Below are positions 1 to 7,853 of a stretch of 64,000 nt of DNA, one piece after another (position 1 is the stretch's first letter; each line of letters starts with the position of its first letter). The translations under genes and the position numbers were made by a program. The stretch comes from Micrococcus terreus (GTDB taxonomy: Bacteria > Actinomycetota > Actinomycetes > Actinomycetales > Micrococcaceae), in contig NZ_FPCG01000001.1 in NCBI RefSeq assembly GCF_900116905.1, positions 1 to 64,000 on the forward strand. Reading direction: 5' to 3'. The notes under the pieces are model-generated. The model ran no database searches, had not been told where the DNA came from, and worked only from the letters and a program-made list of their open reading frames with translations.

Positions 1-497
1 CCCACGGTCTCGGTGGGCGGGTACATCTTCACGATCGCGAAGTCGTCGTCGAACTCGATGAAGTCCAGCATCCGCCCGCCCACCAGGTGGGCCGCGCGCA
101 CACCGGCATCGTGCTCGGGGAAGATGATGTGGTTGGCCCCGATCCGCCGCAGGATCTTGCCGTGCGCGGGGGTGATCGCCTTGACCCAGATGTGCCCGAT
201 CCCCAGGTCAACCAGGTTCACGGTGATCAGCACCGATGACTCGATCGAGGTGCCCACGCCCACCACCGCAGTGGAGAACTCCTGCGCGCCCAGCTGGCGT
301 AGCGCCTCCACATTGGTGGCATCGGCCTCCACCACGTGCGTCAGGGTCCCGGCGAAGCGCTGCACCAGGGCAGGATCGCGCTCGATCGCCATCACCTCAC
401 GGCCCTGGTCGACCAGCTGCTCGGCCACAGCCGAGCCGAAGCGGCCCAGGCCGATCACCAGGACGGGGGCATGGGGGTCCGGACGGTTCTCAGCCAA
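1..497 (-). CDS. trkA: Trk/Ktr potassium uptake NAD-binding subunit TrkA (3' end cut by window)
   Basis: This is the cytoplasmic regulatory subunit that gates the Trk potassium channel by binding NAD(H) or nucleotide. About 165 residues are visible before the window edge; the C-terminal RCK_C part is missing. A Rossmann motif GLGRFG lies at about residues 16-21, followed by an acidic strand end (AIERD) and the TrkA_N pattern EADATN. I chose the TTG at 497 because GAGGAG lies ten bases upstream and no ATG fits. This start overlaps the end of trkH by 8 bases, so the two are translationally coupled in one operon. TrkH next door makes the assignment firm. Confidence 0.9.
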   Translation of the reverse strand, partial: MAENRPDPHAPVLVIGLGRFGSAVAEQLVDQGREVMAIERDPALVQRFAGTLTHVVEADATNVEALRQLGAQEFSTAVVGVGTSIESSVLITVNLVDLGIGHIWVKAITPAHGKILRRIGANHIIFPEHDAGVRAAHLVGGRMLDFIEFDDDFAIVKMYPPTETV

Positions 498-2043
498 TGA
501 TCGGCCTCTCCTCGGGGTACCGGTACAGGTTGCGGCGCTGACGCAGCGCCAGGGCGGACGCGAAGGTGATCGTACCAACGCGCCCGGCGAACATCAGCGC
601 GGCCAGGACATACTTTCCCGACGGCGGCAGCTCACTGGAGAGTCCCGTGGACAGTCCGGAGGTGCCGAAAGCCGAGATCGCCTCGAACAGTGGGCGCTGC
701 AGGGACTCGCCGCTGATGGCGACCAGGGCCATGGTGGCCACCAGCACCAAGGTGGCGGCCAGGGCCAGCACGGAGATGGCCACGCGCATGGCCTCCGGGG
801 CGATGGTCCGACCGTGCGCGGTCACGTCCTTGTCACCCCGGGCCTCGGCCACGATCGCCAGGAACATCACCGCCAGGGTGGTGACCTTGATCCCGCCCGC
901 AGTGGAGGCCGAGCCGCCGCCCACGAACATCAGGGCGTCCATCAGCAGCAGCGTCTCCGGGAACTGGTGGTTGATCGTGTAGACGTCGAAGCCGCCGGAG
1001 CGGGTCATCACCGAGGCGAACAGGGAGAACTGGATGCGCTCGCCCAGCTCGAACTGGCCTAGGGTGCGCGGATTGGACCATTCGAACACCGCCACCAGCA
1101 GGGCGCCGATGACCAGCAGGGCCAGGGTCATCTCCACCGTGAGCTTGGTGTGCAGGTTCCACCGGTGGTAGTTCCACCGGTACTTGTGCAGCACCATCAC
1201 CACGGGGAAGCCCAGGGCACCCACGAACACGCCGATCATCAGCGCCCAGACGATGAACGGGTCGTGGATGTAGGGCAGCAGCCCGTCCGGGTGGATGGTG
1301 AACCCGGCGTTGTTGAACGCGGAGATCGAGTAGAACACCCCGTTCCAGACGCCCTCCCAGAAGCCGTCGGTGTGTTCGATGAACCGGGGGACCAGCACCA
1401 GGGCGAGGATGCCCTCCAGGGTGAACGTGGTGGCCAGCACCACGCGCAGCAGCGTGCCCACCTCGCCCAGCTGCCCGGTGGTCATGCCCTCCTGGGTGAC
1501 CAGCTTGGAGCGCACCCCCAGCCGGCGTGAGACCGCCAGGGTCAGCAGGGCCGCCATGGACAGGATGCCCAGGCCGCCCAGCTGGATGGCCAGCAGGATC
1601 ACCAGCTGGCCCAGGAAGCTCCAGTGCTCGGCGGTGTTCACCGGGGTCAACCCGGTCACCGACACTGCGGACGTCGCCACGAACAGGGAGTCGTGCAGCG
1701 GGGTGACCTCACCGGAACGGGACATCACCGGCAGGGAGAGCAGGGCGGTGAAGAAGGCGACCACCAGCATGAACACCAGCAGCGCCGTGCGGGAGGGGGA
1801 GGCGCCGGCGAACCGCGAAATCGCCGCGGTCACCCGGCGGTAGGTCCCCCGGATGCCGCTGGGGCCGTCGTGCCCGTGGATCCTGGCCCGAGCGTTCGGT
1901 GACCTCCAGGTCATCGGGTCTCCGGCCGGCGTCGGGATCCTGCGTGCGCTGCGCAGCGAGCCGGGCCGGCGCGTGCGTCCCCTGCCGAACAGGCCTGCGG
2001 CCGGGCCGCGGCGCGGACCGGGTGAGCTGGACTGCCGGGGCAT
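490..2043 (-). CDS. trkH: TrkH-type potassium uptake membrane subunit
   Basis: This is the ion-conducting subunit of a Trk/Ktr potassium transporter in the cytoplasmic membrane. It has many hydrophobic segments and four pore-loop signatures with the selectivity glycines: SVTGLT, FNNAGFT, TRSGGF and GTSGLS. The C-terminus reads straight into overlapping trkA. The frame stays open to an ATG at 2106, but the ATG at 2043 has a GAGAGG element just upstream and removes a Pro/Arg-rich stretch unlike the family, so I prefer it. A third Met at 1914 is also possible. About 517 residues with the chosen start, somewhat longer than most TrkH/KtrB because of a basic N-terminal tail. Confidence 0.9.
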   Translation of the reverse strand: MPRQSSSPGPRRGPAAGLFGRGRTRRPGSLRSARRIPTPAGDPMTWRSPNARARIHGHDGPSGIRGTYRRVTAAISRFAGASPSRTALLVFMLVVAFFTALLSLPVMSRSGEVTPLHDSLFVATSAVSVTGLTPVNTAEHWSFLGQLVILLAIQLGGLGILSMAALLTLAVSRRLGVRSKLVTQEGMTTGQLGEVGTLLRVVLATTFTLEGILALVLVPRFIEHTDGFWEGVWNGVFYSISAFNNAGFTIHPDGLLPYIHDPFIVWALMIGVFVGALGFPVVMVLHKYRWNYHRWNLHTKLTVEMTLALLVIGALLVAVFEWSNPRTLGQFELGERIQFSLFASVMTRSGGFDVYTINHQFPETLLLMDALMFVGGGSASTAGGIKVTTLAVMFLAIVAEARGDKDVTAHGRTIAPEAMRVAISVLALAATLVLVATMALVAISGESLQRPLFEAISAFGTSGLSTGLSSELPPSGKYVLAALMFAGRVGTITFASALALRQRRNLYRYPEERPIIG

Positions 2044-2215
2044 GGGACCTCTCAGGGCGGGGCGAACCGGCTGCGGGAGCCGGGGGATGGGTTCATCCTG
2101 CATCATCCTGCACCCGGGAAGCGTTCACCGCCACCGGCAGGACACAGACCAGTGCGAATCCCGTCTGAGTCGAGACGAGGCCGAGTCACGCTGTGCCCCA
2201 CGTGACCGGGGGGAA

Positions 2216-2221
2216 TAGGCT
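2216..2221 (+). promoter_or_regulatory. Leaderless -10 box TAGGCT of acuC
   Basis: The hexamer matches the actinobacterial TANNNT -10 element and ends 7 bases before the ATG at 2229. Transcription would then begin at or next to the start codon, which explains the lack of a clear ribosome-binding site. Confidence 0.55.
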
Positions 2222-2228
2222 GTAGGTG

Positions 2229-3440
2229 ATGAGCAGCACACGAGACGACCAGGTCCCCACCGCGGTGATGTGGGATGAGGTCCTGCTGAGCTACAAGTTC
2301 AGCGAGGCCCACCCCATGGCCCCGGTGCGCCTGGAGCTGACCCACGCCCTGGCCGAGCAGCTGGATGTCTTCGAGGCCCAGAACATCCAGCTGGTCACGC
2401 CCCCCGAGGCCACCGACGAGCAGCTCCAGCTCGTCCACAGCCCCGAGTTCATCCAGGCCGTGCGCTCCTGCAGCTGCGGGGACGGCACCGACCGTCAGGA
2501 CCTGGGGCTGGGCACCGAGGACAACCCCGTGTTCGAAGGGCTGCACGCCGCCGCCGCGCGGATCGCCGGAGGGTCCATGCGGGCCGCCGAGATGATCTGG
2601 TCCGGAGAGGTCCAGCACGCCGTGAACTTCGCCGGCGGCATGCACCACGCCCACCGGGACTCGGCCAGCGGGTTCTGCATCTACAACGACTGCGCCCTGG
2701 CCATCCAGCGTCTGCTGGACCTGGGCGCCGAGCGGGTGGCCTACGTGGACCTGGACGCCCACCACGGGGACGGCGTGGAATCGATCTTCTGGGACGATCC
2801 CCGCGTGCTGACCATCTCGGTCCACGAGACAGGCATCTCGCTGTTCCCCGGCACCGGGTTCGCCAACAACGCCGGCGGACAGGACGCCCTGGGCACTGCC
2901 GTGAACGTGGCACTGCCGCCGGGCACCGGGGACTCCGGGTTCCTGCGCTCGGTCCACGCCGTGGTGCCCCAGCTGCTGCAGGCCTTCGACCCCCAGGCCC
3001 TGGTCACCCAGCACGGCTGCGACGGCCACCGGGACGACCCCCTGACCAACCTGATGATGTCCGTGGACGGCCAGCGTCAGCTGGTCCTGGATGCGGCCGA
3101 CTGGGCCCGGGACTTCGCTCAGGACCGGTGGCTGGCCACGGGCGGTGGCGGCTACAGCCCGTTCACCGTGGTTCCGCGCACCTGGACCCACCTGATCGGC
3201 GCGGCTGCCGGCCACCCCATTCCCTCGGGCACCGCCCTTCCGGCGACCTGGCGGGAGCAGGCGGCCACACGGGGCGGACTCGAGCTGGACGAGATGCCCA
3301 CCACCATGGGGGACAGTGCGGATGTGTGGTGGCGTTCCTGGGAGGTCGGCTACGACCCCTCGGACGCGGTGGACCAGACCATCATGGCCACCCGCAAGGA
3401 GATCTTCCCGTACCACGGCCTGGACCCCTGGTTCGACTGA
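2229..3440 (+). CDS. acuC: AcuC-like protein deacetylase (class I/II histone deacetylase family)
   Basis: Zinc-dependent lysine deacetylase; in Bacillus and relatives AcuC removes the acetyl group that inactivates acetyl-CoA synthetase, linking acetate/acetoin use to acetyl-CoA supply. The whole protein (403 residues) has the family pattern: paired catalytic histidines at about 139-140 in GGMHHAHRDSASGF, the zinc ligands in DLDAHHGDGV at about 175, a second Asp in HGCDGHRDDP, and the transition-state tyrosine in GGGGYSP. The ATG at 2229 is chosen for its leaderless -10 box; an adjoining GTG at 2226 would add one residue. It is transcribed alone, divergent from trkHA. No acetyl-CoA synthetase gene is nearby. 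Confidence 0.9.
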   Translation: MSSTRDDQVPTAVMWDEVLLSYKFSEAHPMAPVRLELTHALAEQLDVFEAQNIQLVTPPEATDEQLQLVHSPEFIQAVRSCSCGDGTDRQDLGLGTEDNPVFEGLHAAAARIAGGSMRAAEMIWSGEVQHAVNFAGGMHHAHRDSASGFCIYNDCALAIQRLLDLGAERVAYVDLDAHHGDGVESIFWDDPRVLTISVHETGISLFPGTGFANNAGGQDALGTAVNVALPPGTGDSGFLRSVHAVVPQLLQAFDPQALVTQHGCDGHRDDPLTNLMMSVDGQRQLVLDAADWARDFAQDRWLATGGGGYSPFTVVPRTWTHLIGAAAGHPIPSGTALPATWREQAATRGGLELDEMPTTMGDSADVWWRSWEVGYDPSDAVDQTIMATRKEIFPYHGLDPWFD

Positions 3441-3587
3441 TGCGCGTGCCCGTCCTGGGCCCCGGCACCGCCGCCGGTTCGCACGCACTGCCTGCCGCCA
3501 GGTAGTCTGGAGGGCGACGTTCTCACGTTAGACACAGGAGGCACGCATCGCCGTGGCCTCCGCCGAGCAATCGATTGAGGTGTCCCT

Positions 3588-3686
3588 ATGGGATCAGTGA
3601 TCAAGAAGCGCCGCAAGCGCATGGCCAAGAAGAAGCACCGCAAGCTGCTTCGCAAGACCCGTCACCAGCGCCGCAACAAGAAGTGA
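3588..3686 (+). CDS. bS22-type small ribosomal protein (AURKAIP1/COX24 domain), 32 aa
   Basis: A 32-residue, extremely basic peptide beginning MGSVIKKRRKRMAKKKHRK. Proteins with this sequence are conserved in actinobacteria, annotated as AURKAIP1/COX24 domain proteins, and were seen as an extra 30S subunit protein (bS22) in mycobacterial ribosome structures. GAGGTG lies 6 bases before the ATG. A strong intrinsic terminator follows at 3727-3751, so it is a monocistronic unit. Its long upstream region (3441-3587) contains TAGTCT at 3503-3508 as a possible -10 box. Nearly half of the residues are Lys or Arg, fitting RNA binding. Identification rests on near identity to the known actinobacterial sequence. 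Confidence 0.85.
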   Translation: MGSVIKKRRKRMAKKKHRKLLRKTRHQRRNKK

Positions 3687-3726
3687 TGCGCGCCCGGCGG
3701 TCCACGGACCGTCGGTGACAGCACAG

Positions 3727-3751
3727 GCCGCTCCCACGCTGTGGGGGCGGC
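3727..3751 (+). terminator. Intrinsic terminator of the bS22 gene
   Basis: Eleven-base-pair stem (GCCGCTCCCAC against GTGGGGGCGGC, one G-U pair) with a three-base loop, followed by TTT. It lies between the small ribosomal protein and the glutaredoxin gene, so the latter needs its own promoter. Confidence 0.8.
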
Positions 3752-3772
3752 TTTCGTGTTCCTGGGGAGCTC

Positions 3773-3778
3773 TACAGT
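3773..3778 (+). promoter_or_regulatory. Leaderless -10 box TACAGT of the glutaredoxin-rex operon
   Basis: Ends 7 bases before the ATG at 3786 and follows directly after the bS22 terminator. Confidence 0.5.
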
Positions 3779-3785
3779 GGTGAGC

Positions 3786-4088
3786 ATGGCGAGCACACAG
3801 ATTCCCGACGACGGCCCCGCACCTTCCACAGGCCGGGCCACCTGGCCGGATGTGGCGGTCCTGGTCAAGGAGGGGTGCCACCTGTGCGAGGACGCGGTGG
3901 CCGTGGTGGAGCAGGTCTGCACCCGGGTGGGAGTGCCCTGGCGGGTGGTGGACGGGGCGGATGAGCCGCAGCTGCTGGAGCGGCATGCCGAGGAGGTCCC
4001 GGTGCTGTTCGTGGACGGAGTGCAGCGGGACTTCTGGCGGATCGACCCGGACCGGCTGGAACGGCTGTTGACCGGATCCCGCCCGTGA
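3786..4088 (+). CDS. Glutaredoxin family protein
   Basis: A 100-residue thioredoxin-fold protein of the glutaredoxin-like (DUF836) type. The redox pair is CHLC at residues 31-34, and the cis-proline region is EEVPVLFVDG. These proteins reduce disulfides or act as redox partners in the cytoplasm; the exact client is unknown. The ATG at 3786 is favoured by the leaderless -10 box; GTG codons at 3777 and 3780 are alternatives, with GGGGAG at 3764-3769. It overlaps rex by four bases (GTGA), so redox enzyme and NADH sensor are co-translated. The N-terminal tail (IPDDGPAPS) is not part of the fold and is encoded by a copy of the recurrent motif described in the findings. Confidence 0.85.
   Translation: MASTQIPDDGPAPSTGRATWPDVAVLVKEGCHLCEDAVAVVEQVCTRVGVPWRVVDGADEPQLLERHAEEVPVLFVDGVQRDFWRIDPDRLERLLTGSRP
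3798..3818 (+). repeat. Recurrent motif copy, core ATTCCCGACGACGGCC
   Basis: Twenty-one bases here are identical to 9512-9532, although the two genes (glutaredoxin and resB) are unrelated. It encodes a disordered N-terminal tail. Confidence 0.6.
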
Positions 4089-4708
4089 CCCCACTGCCCC
4101 AGGCCGCCGTGGCGCGGATGCCGGTCTATCTGCGGGTGCTCTCCCAGCTCGCCGCCGCCGGTGCATCGCGCGTCTCTTCGGCCCAGCTGGCCGACTCCTC
4201 TGGGGTCAGTGCTGATGTGCTGCGCCGTGACCTGTCCGGGCTGGGCCACCTCGGACAGCGTGGGGTGGGCTACCCGGTGGAGGTGCTGCGGCAGGCGATC
4301 AGCCAGGCGCTGGGACTGAACCAGGACCAGTCCGTGGTGCTGGTGGGTGCCGGCCACCTGGGGACGGCGCTGGCCGGGTACACCGGCTTCGCCGAACGCG
4401 GACTGCGGATCTGCGCTGTGGTGGACGCCGACCCCGCGCTGGCCGGGACCGCGTGCGGTCCGCTGAGCGTGCAGCCCTTGGACGATCTGACCACCGTGGT
4501 GGAGGACAGCGGTGCGCGGCTGGCCATCCTGGCGGTTCCGGCCGCCGCCGCCCAGAAGGTGGCCGACCTGCTCGTGCGGGCCGGGGTCCAGGGGATCCTG
4601 AACTTCGCCGCCGTGGAGGTCAGCGTGCCGCCCGGCGTCTCGGTCCGGGCCGTGGACCTCTCCGCCGAGCTGCAGCTGCTGGCCTTCCGCAACGGAACGG
4701 CTGGCTGA
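4085..4708 (+). CDS. rex: Redox-sensing transcriptional repressor Rex
   Basis: Rex represses respiratory and fermentative genes and lets go of DNA when NADH binds. All landmarks are present in 207 residues: an N-terminal winged helix with SSAQLADSSGVS and the family signature RRDLSGLG...RGVGYPVE (about 47-66), then a Rossmann NADH domain with GAGHLG at 88-93. The C-terminal swapped helix ends with LLAFRNG. The GTG start overlaps the glutaredoxin stop. In Streptomyces rex heads a rex-hem operon; here no hem gene follows, and the next gene converges on it. Rex would plausibly control the menaquinone and cytochrome genes, but I could not find a clear TTGTGNNN-type Rex operator in this window. 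Confidence 0.92.
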   Translation: MTPLPQAAVARMPVYLRVLSQLAAAGASRVSSAQLADSSGVSADVLRRDLSGLGHLGQRGVGYPVEVLRQAISQALGLNQDQSVVLVGAGHLGTALAGYTGFAERGLRICAVVDADPALAGTACGPLSVQPLDDLTTVVEDSGARLAILAVPAAAAQKVADLLVRAGVQGILNFAAVEVSVPPGVSVRAVDLSAELQLLAFRNGTAG

Positions 4709-4727
4709 CCCAGATCGCGGGTCAGCC
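4703..4727. terminator. Bidirectional terminator between rex and the converging membrane gene
   Basis: Perfect nine-base stem GGCTGACCC / GGGTCAGCC with a seven-base loop; it includes the rex stop codon. Confidence 0.65.
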
Positions 4728-4760
4728 GGCCGTGGATGTGCTCGGTGCTGGAGGGTGGTG

Positions 4761-5594
4761 TCAGCGTCGGATGCCGCTGGCCTTCTCCCAGGCCCGGGCG
4801 CGCATGTATTCGCTGGACGGGCGCAGGTAGGCGAAGACGATGCCCACGATCCCCGGGACCACGTAGAGGAACCCGAGTCCGAAGATCGAGAACACGGAGA
4901 TCGCCGCGAAGATGGTCCCGAAGATCCGGGCCACGTTCGAGCCGTTGCGGATGCCCCGGGCGATCAGGACGTAGACGCCCACCAGGATCAACGTCATCAC
5001 GATCGTGGTGGTCTGCACCAGGGGCAACAGCTCCTGGACGCTGATCGGCATGCCGGCATCGGAGAACTGCTGCTCCAGCAGGTCCATCTGCTGCTGGGAC
5101 ATGCCCAGGTTCGGCAGGAAGGCCGAGATCAGGTTGATGATCCCGAAGATCGCACCGGCGGCCAGGATCAGCCAGTAGGAGCGGTCGATGGTCTGCGGCC
5201 GCTGGACCGGTCCGGCGGGGGCACCGGGCTGGAAGCCGCCGAACTGCTGCCCGTAGCCGGGCTGGCCGTACTGCGGGTGTGGCTGACCGTAGGGCTGTCC
5301 ATACCCCTGCTGCGGCTGCTGCCCATAGGGCTGTCCGTAACCCTGCTGTGGAGGCGCTCCGTAGGGGCTCGGCGCCTGCTGGCTGGGCTGGCCCGGCTGG
5401 CCGTACTGCGGGGGAGCGTACTGCCCGTACTGAGGCTGGCCCTGCGGCTGTCCTGAGGGAGCAGACGGATCGCGGTTCGGGGCGTACTGGCCGTAGCGCG
5501 GCTGAGCGGGCTGGTCGGACCCCGTGTTCGGGTCCTGCTCGCCATACGGATTCTGGCCGTAGGGCCGCTGGGGGTCGCGGGGCTGATCGGTCAT
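4761..5594 (-). CDS. Pro/Gln/Tyr/Gly-rich membrane protein, function unknown
   Basis: 277 residues in two parts. Residues 1-135 are low complexity, dominated by YGQ, QPYGQ and PQQGYGQ repeats and almost lacking charge. Residues 140-265 carry about four hydrophobic segments (SYWLILAAGAIFGIINLISA, TTIVMTLILVGVYVLIA, IFGTIFAAISVFSIFGLG, VVPGIVGIVFAYL). This layout is common in actinobacterial proteins with cytoplasmic, phase-separation-prone tails, but no function is established. AGGAGGG sits 6 bases before the ATG. It is transcribed alone, divergent from the histidine phosphatase. I cannot name a family with confidence. Confidence 0.75.
   Translation of the reverse strand: MTDQPRDPQRPYGQNPYGEQDPNTGSDQPAQPRYGQYAPNRDPSAPSGQPQGQPQYGQYAPPQYGQPGQPSQQAPSPYGAPPQQGYGQPYGQQPQQGYGQPYGQPHPQYGQPGYGQQFGGFQPGAPAGPVQRPQTIDRSYWLILAAGAIFGIINLISAFLPNLGMSQQQMDLLEQQFSDAGMPISVQELLPLVQTTTIVMTLILVGVYVLIARGIRNGSNVARIFGTIFAAISVFSIFGLGFLYVVPGIVGIVFAYLRPSSEYMRARAWEKASGIRR
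5215..5560 (-). repeat. Degenerate tandem repeat encoding YGQ/PQQ tracts
   Basis: Repeated CTGNCCGTA-type units (read on the plus strand) encode the YGQ-rich tail of the membrane protein. Units vary in the third codon base and spacing, so this is an old or selected repeat rather than a recent exact duplication. Confidence 0.6.
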
Positions 5595-5702
5595 GGTGCC
5601 CTCCTGGGATGTTCGTCAGTCATCTGATGTCTGATGCTCGAGCTCAACGCTAGCGGTCCCGGGCCGTCCTGGCGGTGAGCTCAGTTCTGCCAGACTGGAG
5701 GA

Positions 5703-6383
5703 ATGACCACTTCCTCCACCACTGCCACCGTCCACCTCGTCCGCCACGGAGAGGTGCACAATCCGGATCGAGTGCTCTACGGCCGCCTCAACGGCTTCGG
5801 GCTCTCTGAGCTGGGGCAGCGGATGGCCGAGGACCTGGCGGACTGGTTCGCCGGGCGAGCCCGCGCGGCGGGACGGACACCGGTGGTCCTTTCCGCTTCC
5901 CCGCTGCAGCGTGCGCAGGAGACCGCAGAGCCCATCAGCCGCGCGTTGGGACTGACCATCGACACCGACGCCCGCGTCCTGGAGGCCGAGAACCACTTCG
6001 AAGGCCTCTCGGACGTCAAGGCCGAGCTGAAGAACCCCAAGCACTGGCCGTTCATGGTCAACCCCTTCCGGCCCTCCTGGGGTGAGCCGTACCAGGACCA
6101 GGTCAAGCGCATGGCCGCCGCCGTGCATGATCTGCGGGACCGTGCCCTCGCCGCAGGAGGCCCCGGTTCAGAGGCCATCGTGGTCTCGCACCAGCTGCCG
6201 ATCTGGGTCACCCGGCTCTCTGCCGAGGACCGTCCGCTCTGGCACGATCCCCGCCAGCGTCAGTGCAGCCTGACCTCGGTGACCTCGCTGCATTTCGAGC
6301 GGGGTCAGGACCGCCCTCGCATCGAGTATCAGGAGCCGAACAAGGCCCTGCTCAAGGACGCCCTGAACCTGCCCGGAGCCTGA
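5703..6383 (+). CDS. Histidine phosphatase (phosphoglycerate mutase-like) family protein
   Basis: 226 residues of the phosphoglycerate mutase/histidine phosphatase superfamily. The catalytic RHG triad with its phospho-accepting His is at residues 14-16 (LVRHGEV), and the second catalytic His lies in IVVSHQLPIW at about 160. The middle region (NHFEGLSDVKAEL) is typical of actinobacterial members located before cytochrome c biogenesis genes. The substrate cannot be told from sequence. GGAGGA directly precedes the ATG, and CAGACT six bases upstream is a weak -10 candidate. It ends 80 bases before resA. Confidence 0.85.
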   Translation: MTTSSTTATVHLVRHGEVHNPDRVLYGRLNGFGLSELGQRMAEDLADWFAGRARAAGRTPVVLSASPLQRAQETAEPISRALGLTIDTDARVLEAENHFEGLSDVKAELKNPKHWPFMVNPFRPSWGEPYQDQVKRMAAAVHDLRDRALAAGGPGSEAIVVSHQLPIWVTRLSAEDRPLWHDPRQRQCSLTSVTSLHFERGQDRPRIEYQEPNKALLKDALNLPGA

Positions 6384-6407
6384 GCGCTGATCCGTTCCGC
6401 CTCGTTC

Positions 6408-6425
6408 TTCTACGGACTGTAGAAT
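6408..6425 (+). promoter_or_regulatory. Promoter and possible operator of the cytochrome c operon
   Basis: The -10-like TAGAAT (6420-6425) is overlapped by an inverted repeat TTCTAC-N5-GTAGAA (6408-6424). A regulator bound here would block the promoter of resA-ccdA-resB-ccsB. Confidence 0.4.
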
Positions 6426-6463
6426 CCATCGAAGCCCTGTCCTCGTCGGAAGTGTCTCCCTGC

Positions 6464-7072
6464 ATGTCTGCTCCCACCCCGTCCCGCCGCCATGTCCTGG
6501 CCGGACTGGCCGGCGTCGCCGCCCTGCCGCTCCTGGTCGCGTGCAGCTCGGATGACCCGTTGGCGCAGCAGGCCGGCAACGCCGACGGCAAGAACTACAT
6601 CGCCGGGGACGGCTCGGTGCTGGAGATCGCCCAGGGCGAGCGCGGTGAGTCGGTGCAGTTCAGCTCCACGCTGTTCTCCGGGGAGGAGATCACGGCCGAG
6701 CAGATGCAGGGCGAGCCCGTGGTGATGAACTTCTGGTACGCCGCCTGCGCCCCGTGCCGCGTGGAGGCACCGGATCTGCAGGCACTGCACGAGGAGTTCG
6801 AGTCCGACGGCGTCCAGTTCCTGGGCGTGAACGTCCGGGACACCGTGGCCACCGCAGAGGCCTTCGAGCGCAACTTCGGCATCACCTACCCCTCGGTGGA
6901 GGACCTCAACGGCCAGGTGCTGCTGTCCATGACGGACTACGTGCCGCCTCAGGCCGTGCCCACCACGATCGTGCTGGACCGTCAGGGCCGGGTCTCCGCG
7001 CGCATCCTGGGCATCGCCGAGCGAGGCACCCTGCGCAGCCTGATCACCACGGTGCTGGACGAGCAGGCCTGA
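6464..7072 (+). CDS. resA: Lipid-anchored thiol-disulfide oxidoreductase, ResA/CcsX type
   Basis: Extracytoplasmic thioredoxin-like protein that reduces the haem-binding CxxC of apocytochrome c before haem attachment. 202 residues: a signal peptide with twin arginines (residues 8-9), a lipobox LVAC with Cys27, and a TlpA-type thioredoxin domain with the redox pair C95-A-P-C98 and the cis-Pro loop AVPTTIVLD. I chose the ATG at 6464 because it gives a proper lipoprotein signal; the frame is open further upstream without signal-like sequence. It is first in the resA-ccdA-resB-ccsB operon; ccdA begins 8 bases after its stop and would supply its electrons. Confidence 0.9.
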   Translation: MSAPTPSRRHVLAGLAGVAALPLLVACSSDDPLAQQAGNADGKNYIAGDGSVLEIAQGERGESVQFSSTLFSGEEITAEQMQGEPVVMNFWYAACAPCRVEAPDLQALHEEFESDGVQFLGVNVRDTVATAEAFERNFGITYPSVEDLNGQVLLSMTDYVPPQAVPTTIVLDRQGRVSARILGIAERGTLRSLITTVLDEQA

Positions 7073-7079
7073 GCCCTCC

Positions 7080-7853
7080 ATGCCCCTGCTGCTGAGCGCC
7101 GCCAACAACCCCTTCGCCGAGGCCGTCACCGACGGCTCTCTGCTGTTGGCCGTGCCCATTGCCGCCCTGGCGGGGCTCGTCTCCTTCCTCTCGCCCTGTG
7201 TCCTGCCCCTGGTGCCCGGGTACCTGGGCTACGTGACCGGCCTGACCGGAGCCGATCTGCAGGACCAGAAGCGTGGCCGCATGCTGGCCGGCGTGGCCCT
7301 GTTCATCCTCGGCTTCGCCGTGGTCTTCGTGCTGATCGGCATCGTCTTCTCTCAGGTCACCATCTGGCTCCAACGCGATGGTGAGTGGCTCACTCGGCTG
7401 CTGGGCGTCGTCGTGATGGTGCTGGGTGTGGTGTTCATGGGCGGACTGGACGCCTTCCAGCGCGAGCGGCGCATCCACTCCCGCGCTCCTGCCGGACTGT
7501 GGGGCGCACCCGTGCTGGGCATGACCTTCGGCCTGGGCTGGGCGCCGTGCATCGGCCCCACCATGGCCGCCGTGCTGGCCATGTCCACCGCCGGCTCGCA
7601 GTCCCCGGTCAAGGGTGCGCTGCTGGCCTTCGTCTACTGCCTGGGACTGGGCATCCCGTTCCTGCTGATCGCCCTGGGGATCCGCCGCGGCATGGGTGCC
7701 CTGGCGTTCTTCCGCAAGCACCGGCTGGCCATCATGCGCTTCGGCGGGGGACTGCTGATCGTGCTGGGCCTGCTGATGGTCACCGGCGTGTGGAACACCT
7801 GGGTGATCGAGCTGCAGACCTGGTTCGCCAATGAAGTGAGGCTGCCGATTTGA
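7080..7853 (+). CDS. ccdA: Cytochrome c biogenesis protein CcdA
   Basis: Six-helix membrane protein that carries reducing equivalents from cytoplasmic thioredoxin across the membrane to ResA. The two reactive cysteines are in the expected motifs: C40 in SPCVLPLVPGYLGYV and C157 in GWAPCIGPTM. 257 residues, the usual length. It ends in TTGA, overlapping the next gene by four bases, so translation is coupled. Both neighbours belong to the same system II cytochrome c assembly pathway. Confidence 0.93.
   Translation: MPLLLSAANNPFAEAVTDGSLLLAVPIAALAGLVSFLSPCVLPLVPGYLGYVTGLTGADLQDQKRGRMLAGVALFILGFAVVFVLIGIVFSQVTIWLQRDGEWLTRLLGVVVMVLGVVFMGGLDAFQRERRIHSRAPAGLWGAPVLGMTFGLGWAPCIGPTMAAVLAMSTAGSQSPVKGALLAFVYCLGLGIPFLLIALGIRRGMGALAFFRKHRLAIMRFGGGLLIVLGLLMVTGVWNTWVIELQTWFANEVRLPI

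Noticed and set aside
5640-5682. GAGCTCA/TGAGCTC inverted pair between the YGQ-rich protein and histidine phosphatase genes
   Set aside because: Seven-base arms 29 bases apart are weak evidence in GC-rich DNA; possibly an operator, but unsupported.
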